From positions 1-32,898 of the forward strand of contig CAMJGD010000028.1 in assembly GCA_946405135.1 (NCBI GenBank): a stretch of DNA of 32,898 nt, written 5' to 3'. The translations under genes were made by a program, and so were the position numbers. Within the stretch, counting starts at the first letter, position 1, and every line of letters begins with the position of its first letter. The notes beneath the pieces are model-generated. The model had not been told where the DNA came from, did not search any database, and saw only the letters and a program-made list of their open reading frames with translations. The DNA is from an uncultured Clostridiaceae bacterium (GTDB taxonomy: Bacteria; Bacillota; Clostridia; Clostridiales; Clostridiaceae). This document shows positions 30,489 to 32,898 of this stretch, one piece after another.

Positions 30489-32428
30489 ATGTTTAATTTA
30501 GATATAAATAATAGAAAAGATCTTCAAATAGACGATTTTAAATTTCTGCAAGCTTTTAAAGAACCTGGACAGCCAGTGTTTTTTAGAATAACCCAAGATA
30601 GTACTAGATCATTCGGGAAAAATGAAAATTGTATTATGATGGACACTGAAGAAGAGTATGGATTTATGCGGATAGTATTTAAAAGATATCAAAACAAAGG
30701 ATGTGGTATATTTTTCGTAGTAAACAACGGAGGACAAAAAGGTAAAGATATAACATCTATTTCAGCACATTTTGGAGATGCAGATTTTGGTAAGGAAATC
30801 ATGGGAACTGACGAAAATGGAAAGGAAATAGTAAGGTATAGGACTCAAGATGAGATTGAAAAGTATAAACGAAATTTTTTAATACAATTGCAACAGTTTC
30901 AACTTGAAGTATCCGTTATTGTTGAGACAAAAAATGGATTTCATTTTTACTGGCTATTAGAAAAAGATAATCAAGATTTGAATGCTTTTAAATTGATACA
31001 AAAGGCAATAATACAAAAATTTAATACTGACCAGAGTATCGTTGATTTAAACAGGATACTACGTATTCCCAATTACTTACATTTAAAAAATCCATCTAAT
31101 CCATTTAAAATAAAATGTATTAAATTCGATCCAACTCTTCGATATACTCAGAGAGAAATAGCTGATATTTTGAAATGTGATTTATCAAAAGTGGAAAATC
31201 AGATAATAGAAGATTATAAAGAAAATTATGGTGAAAGGAATATATTAAAGGAAAAGATACCTGTATTTCAAGGTATTACAGATAAAGTTATTACTAATGA
31301 ACAGAATGGTAGAGAGTTTTATAATCTTGATGAGATTATTAGTTACTTAAGAAGGCAGAACATGATAGAAGTTCTGGGGATAAAAGTTGAACCCAATACG
31401 CCATTTAGATGCATCTTTCATGATGATCATAGACCTTCGGCAGTAATAGCAAATAATAAAGGGATATATAAATACTTTTGTAATTCTCCTCTTTGTATAT
31501 GCCATAATCAAAATGGGTTGGATTTAATAGATATAGTATCCAAAGAAAAATCTATTCCTTTTATAGAAGCAGTAACTCATTTGTGTAATAAATTTTCAAT
31601 TGAAATGCCGGAAGTAAGATGGAGGAAATCACAAGAGAAAAAATATGCACAAAATTTTAATAGTTTACAAGATAATTCTGGCTTGAAGCGATATACAAGT
31701 TTAAATAAAATTATTCGATGGGGTATCAGGGTGCTAACGGAAATAAACCAAATTGGCATGGATAATATCACTTCTGAAAAATTCAACTTTAATGGAGAGA
31801 ATGTATTCTTTTTTCCAATAGGTTTTTAGCAGATAGAGTAAGAATGAATTTAAAACAAGTAAACCAGTATATAAATTTGTTTTGTATATTGAAGCTAGTA
31901 AATAAAGTTCCGAAAGAAAGTATACCAGGTCCACTTTTGGAGAATGCTAAAGAAATTGCAAAAAACACTAAACAAAGAATGATTAACTTTTATACAGTCC
32001 CAATATGGGATGAAGTTGCAGAGGAAGCAAATCAAATATCACAAATAATGCTTGAAAATGGGTATAGCTCCATAAAAACCATAAGTAAAGCATTTATAGA
32101 AGATATTTTTGATGAAACAGTTGCTAATTATGTTTTTAGGGGAAGTGTAGCTAGTAGCTACACAAAAAAGTTGCAGGATATTTTAGAAAAGTTCATGGTT
32201 GAGGAAATCATAAAAAAGGGATATGTGATATTGGATGATATTTATCAAAAACAAGTTATAATTGATGGAGAAATAGTAGAAAGGGAAACAAAATATATTA
32301 ATTATAAAAGGCTTATACCTGTATTAATTAACAAATATAATTTTCAGTATCGAAAGGCAAATAAAGATTTATTAGAGAGATTTAACCTTAAAGGATATAG
32401 CTATGTATTATATAGAATATCAGCTTGA
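30489..32428 (+). pseudogene. Primase-like replication protein with CHC2-type zinc finger, frameshifted
   Basis: Two frames encode one protein of about 647 residues. The first (to the stop at 31829) has a RepB/primase-polymerase-like N-terminal region (SVIVETKNGFHFYWLLEK near 150 and RILRIPNYLHLKNP near 200). It then has a DnaG CHC2-type zinc finger at about 300-370 (FRCIFHDDHRPSA, KYFCNSPLCICHNQNGLDLIDIV). The second frame takes over in the T-run at 31809-31814 and continues FLADRVRMNLKQVNQYINLF to 32428, a helical C-terminal region of unknown role. Restoring one T joins them. Such proteins occur in plasmids, phages and integrative elements. GGTGG site before the ATG at 30489. It is either a true pseudogene or a sequencing error at the run. 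Confidence 0.72.
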
Positions 32429-32475
32429 AAGCACATATGGCCTTTTAAGTCAGCATTTTTAAAATTGTTTTATTC

Positions 32476-32520
32476 TACATTTTCCCTTAGTCAACGTTAC
32501 GTTGACTAAGGGAAAATGTA
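32476..32520. repeat. Perfect 45-nt palindrome
   Basis: Two 22-nt arms (32476-32497 and 32499-32520) are perfectly complementary around a single central T. Centre: CAACGT T ACGTTG. There is no T-run downstream on either strand, so it is not a typical intrinsic terminator. It lies 48 nt after the primase-like gene. An operator, a cruciform at a replication origin or an element end are possible. Confidence 0.85.
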
Positions 32521-32898
32521 AAGCAAAAATTTATAGCCTATAAATCAGCCATAAAAACAAAATACGATTTTAAAAGTATATAGTCTTTAGAACTTAAGTA
32601 TAGATAAACTTAAAATAGTGAGAAAAACAGATTAATAGAGAGATTTAATATTATAATCGTTCAAGATTAGGTTATATGGACCATAAAACGAAACTTATAA
32701 TATTTATATAGTATATGTTTTTGCAAATCTTTTCTATTTCCAATTCTATACACCAAATCTAAACGATAATCTTTCTATTATATTATAATCCTTTATATGG
32801 TATCCTATAAATCAATTCAGTTATCTTGTTTTCATCTTCATATTGTGTTTTGCAAGTAGAAAATGCATAATGTAGCTTCCTAATTGTGCATAGGACAC
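32521..32898. other. AT-rich non-coding end of the window
   Basis: No gene is supported. Around 32627-32650, AGATTAATAGAGAGATTTAA resembles the end of the primase-like gene near 32359-32384 (AGATTTATTAGAGAGATTTAA). In one frame it reads RLIERFN, like DLLERFN, so it may be a short decayed duplication of that 3' end. Confidence 0.3.

Overview
The window is low-GC Firmicute DNA with a cluster I Clostridium flavour: AT-rich codons, frequent TTG/GTG starts, strong Shine-Dalgarno (SD) sites, oxygen-sensitive enzymes (class III ribonucleotide reductase, bacterial ferredoxin), sporulation-type genes and A/T-rich intrinsic terminators. I would not go below genus level from sequence alone. No rRNA, tRNA or CRISPR was seen.

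Left and middle (1 to about 24,580) is ordinary chromosome. It runs: a Crp/Fnr regulator (-) divergent from a DUF445 membrane protein; tatD; a YabE-like 3D-domain cell-wall protein with a consensus promoter; rnmV and rsmA (5S and 16S rRNA maturation); a charged Clostridium protein and a small anchored protein; lgt overlapping a lipoprotein gene, followed by an Mrp-type Fe-S carrier; a ferredoxin; a degV-padR pair (-) behind a long palindrome; a GAF-GGDEF protein split by a -1 frameshift at a slippery run; a DUF3048 lipoprotein (-); nrdD-nrdG; a secreted DUF3888 protein; an alpha/beta hydrolase (-); and a peptidase and sugar-phosphate block (leucyl aminopeptidase, M24 peptidase, phosphoglucomutase). 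Most units end in clear intrinsic terminators.

Right (about 24,580 to 32,898) is accessory and decaying. It starts exactly at the phosphoglucomutase stop codon with a 73-nt repeat (R1) that recurs at 28,653 with 3 mismatches. It also holds four short hairpin repeats (R2), a small membrane-protein gene broken by TGA, an XRE regulator with its membrane partner, a group II intron with its maturase, an AbrB-type remnant with promoter, operator and terminator, a protein with an internal repeat, a SpoVS-like protein, a frameshifted primase-like gene with a CHC2-type zinc finger, and a perfect 45-nt palindrome.

The strongest candidate for an undescribed system is at 28,116-28,576. A 53-codon minus-strand gene for a small hydrophobic/basic peptide has a structured leader with a possible SD-sequestering switch. 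It converges on a free-standing plus-strand RNA of about 195 nt, and the two transcripts overlap at their 3' ends by about 125 nt because each terminator lies inside the other transcript. This is the layout of convergent type I toxin-antitoxin pairs such as txpA/RatA and bsrG/SR4. The assignment is inferred from architecture, not from recognised homology.
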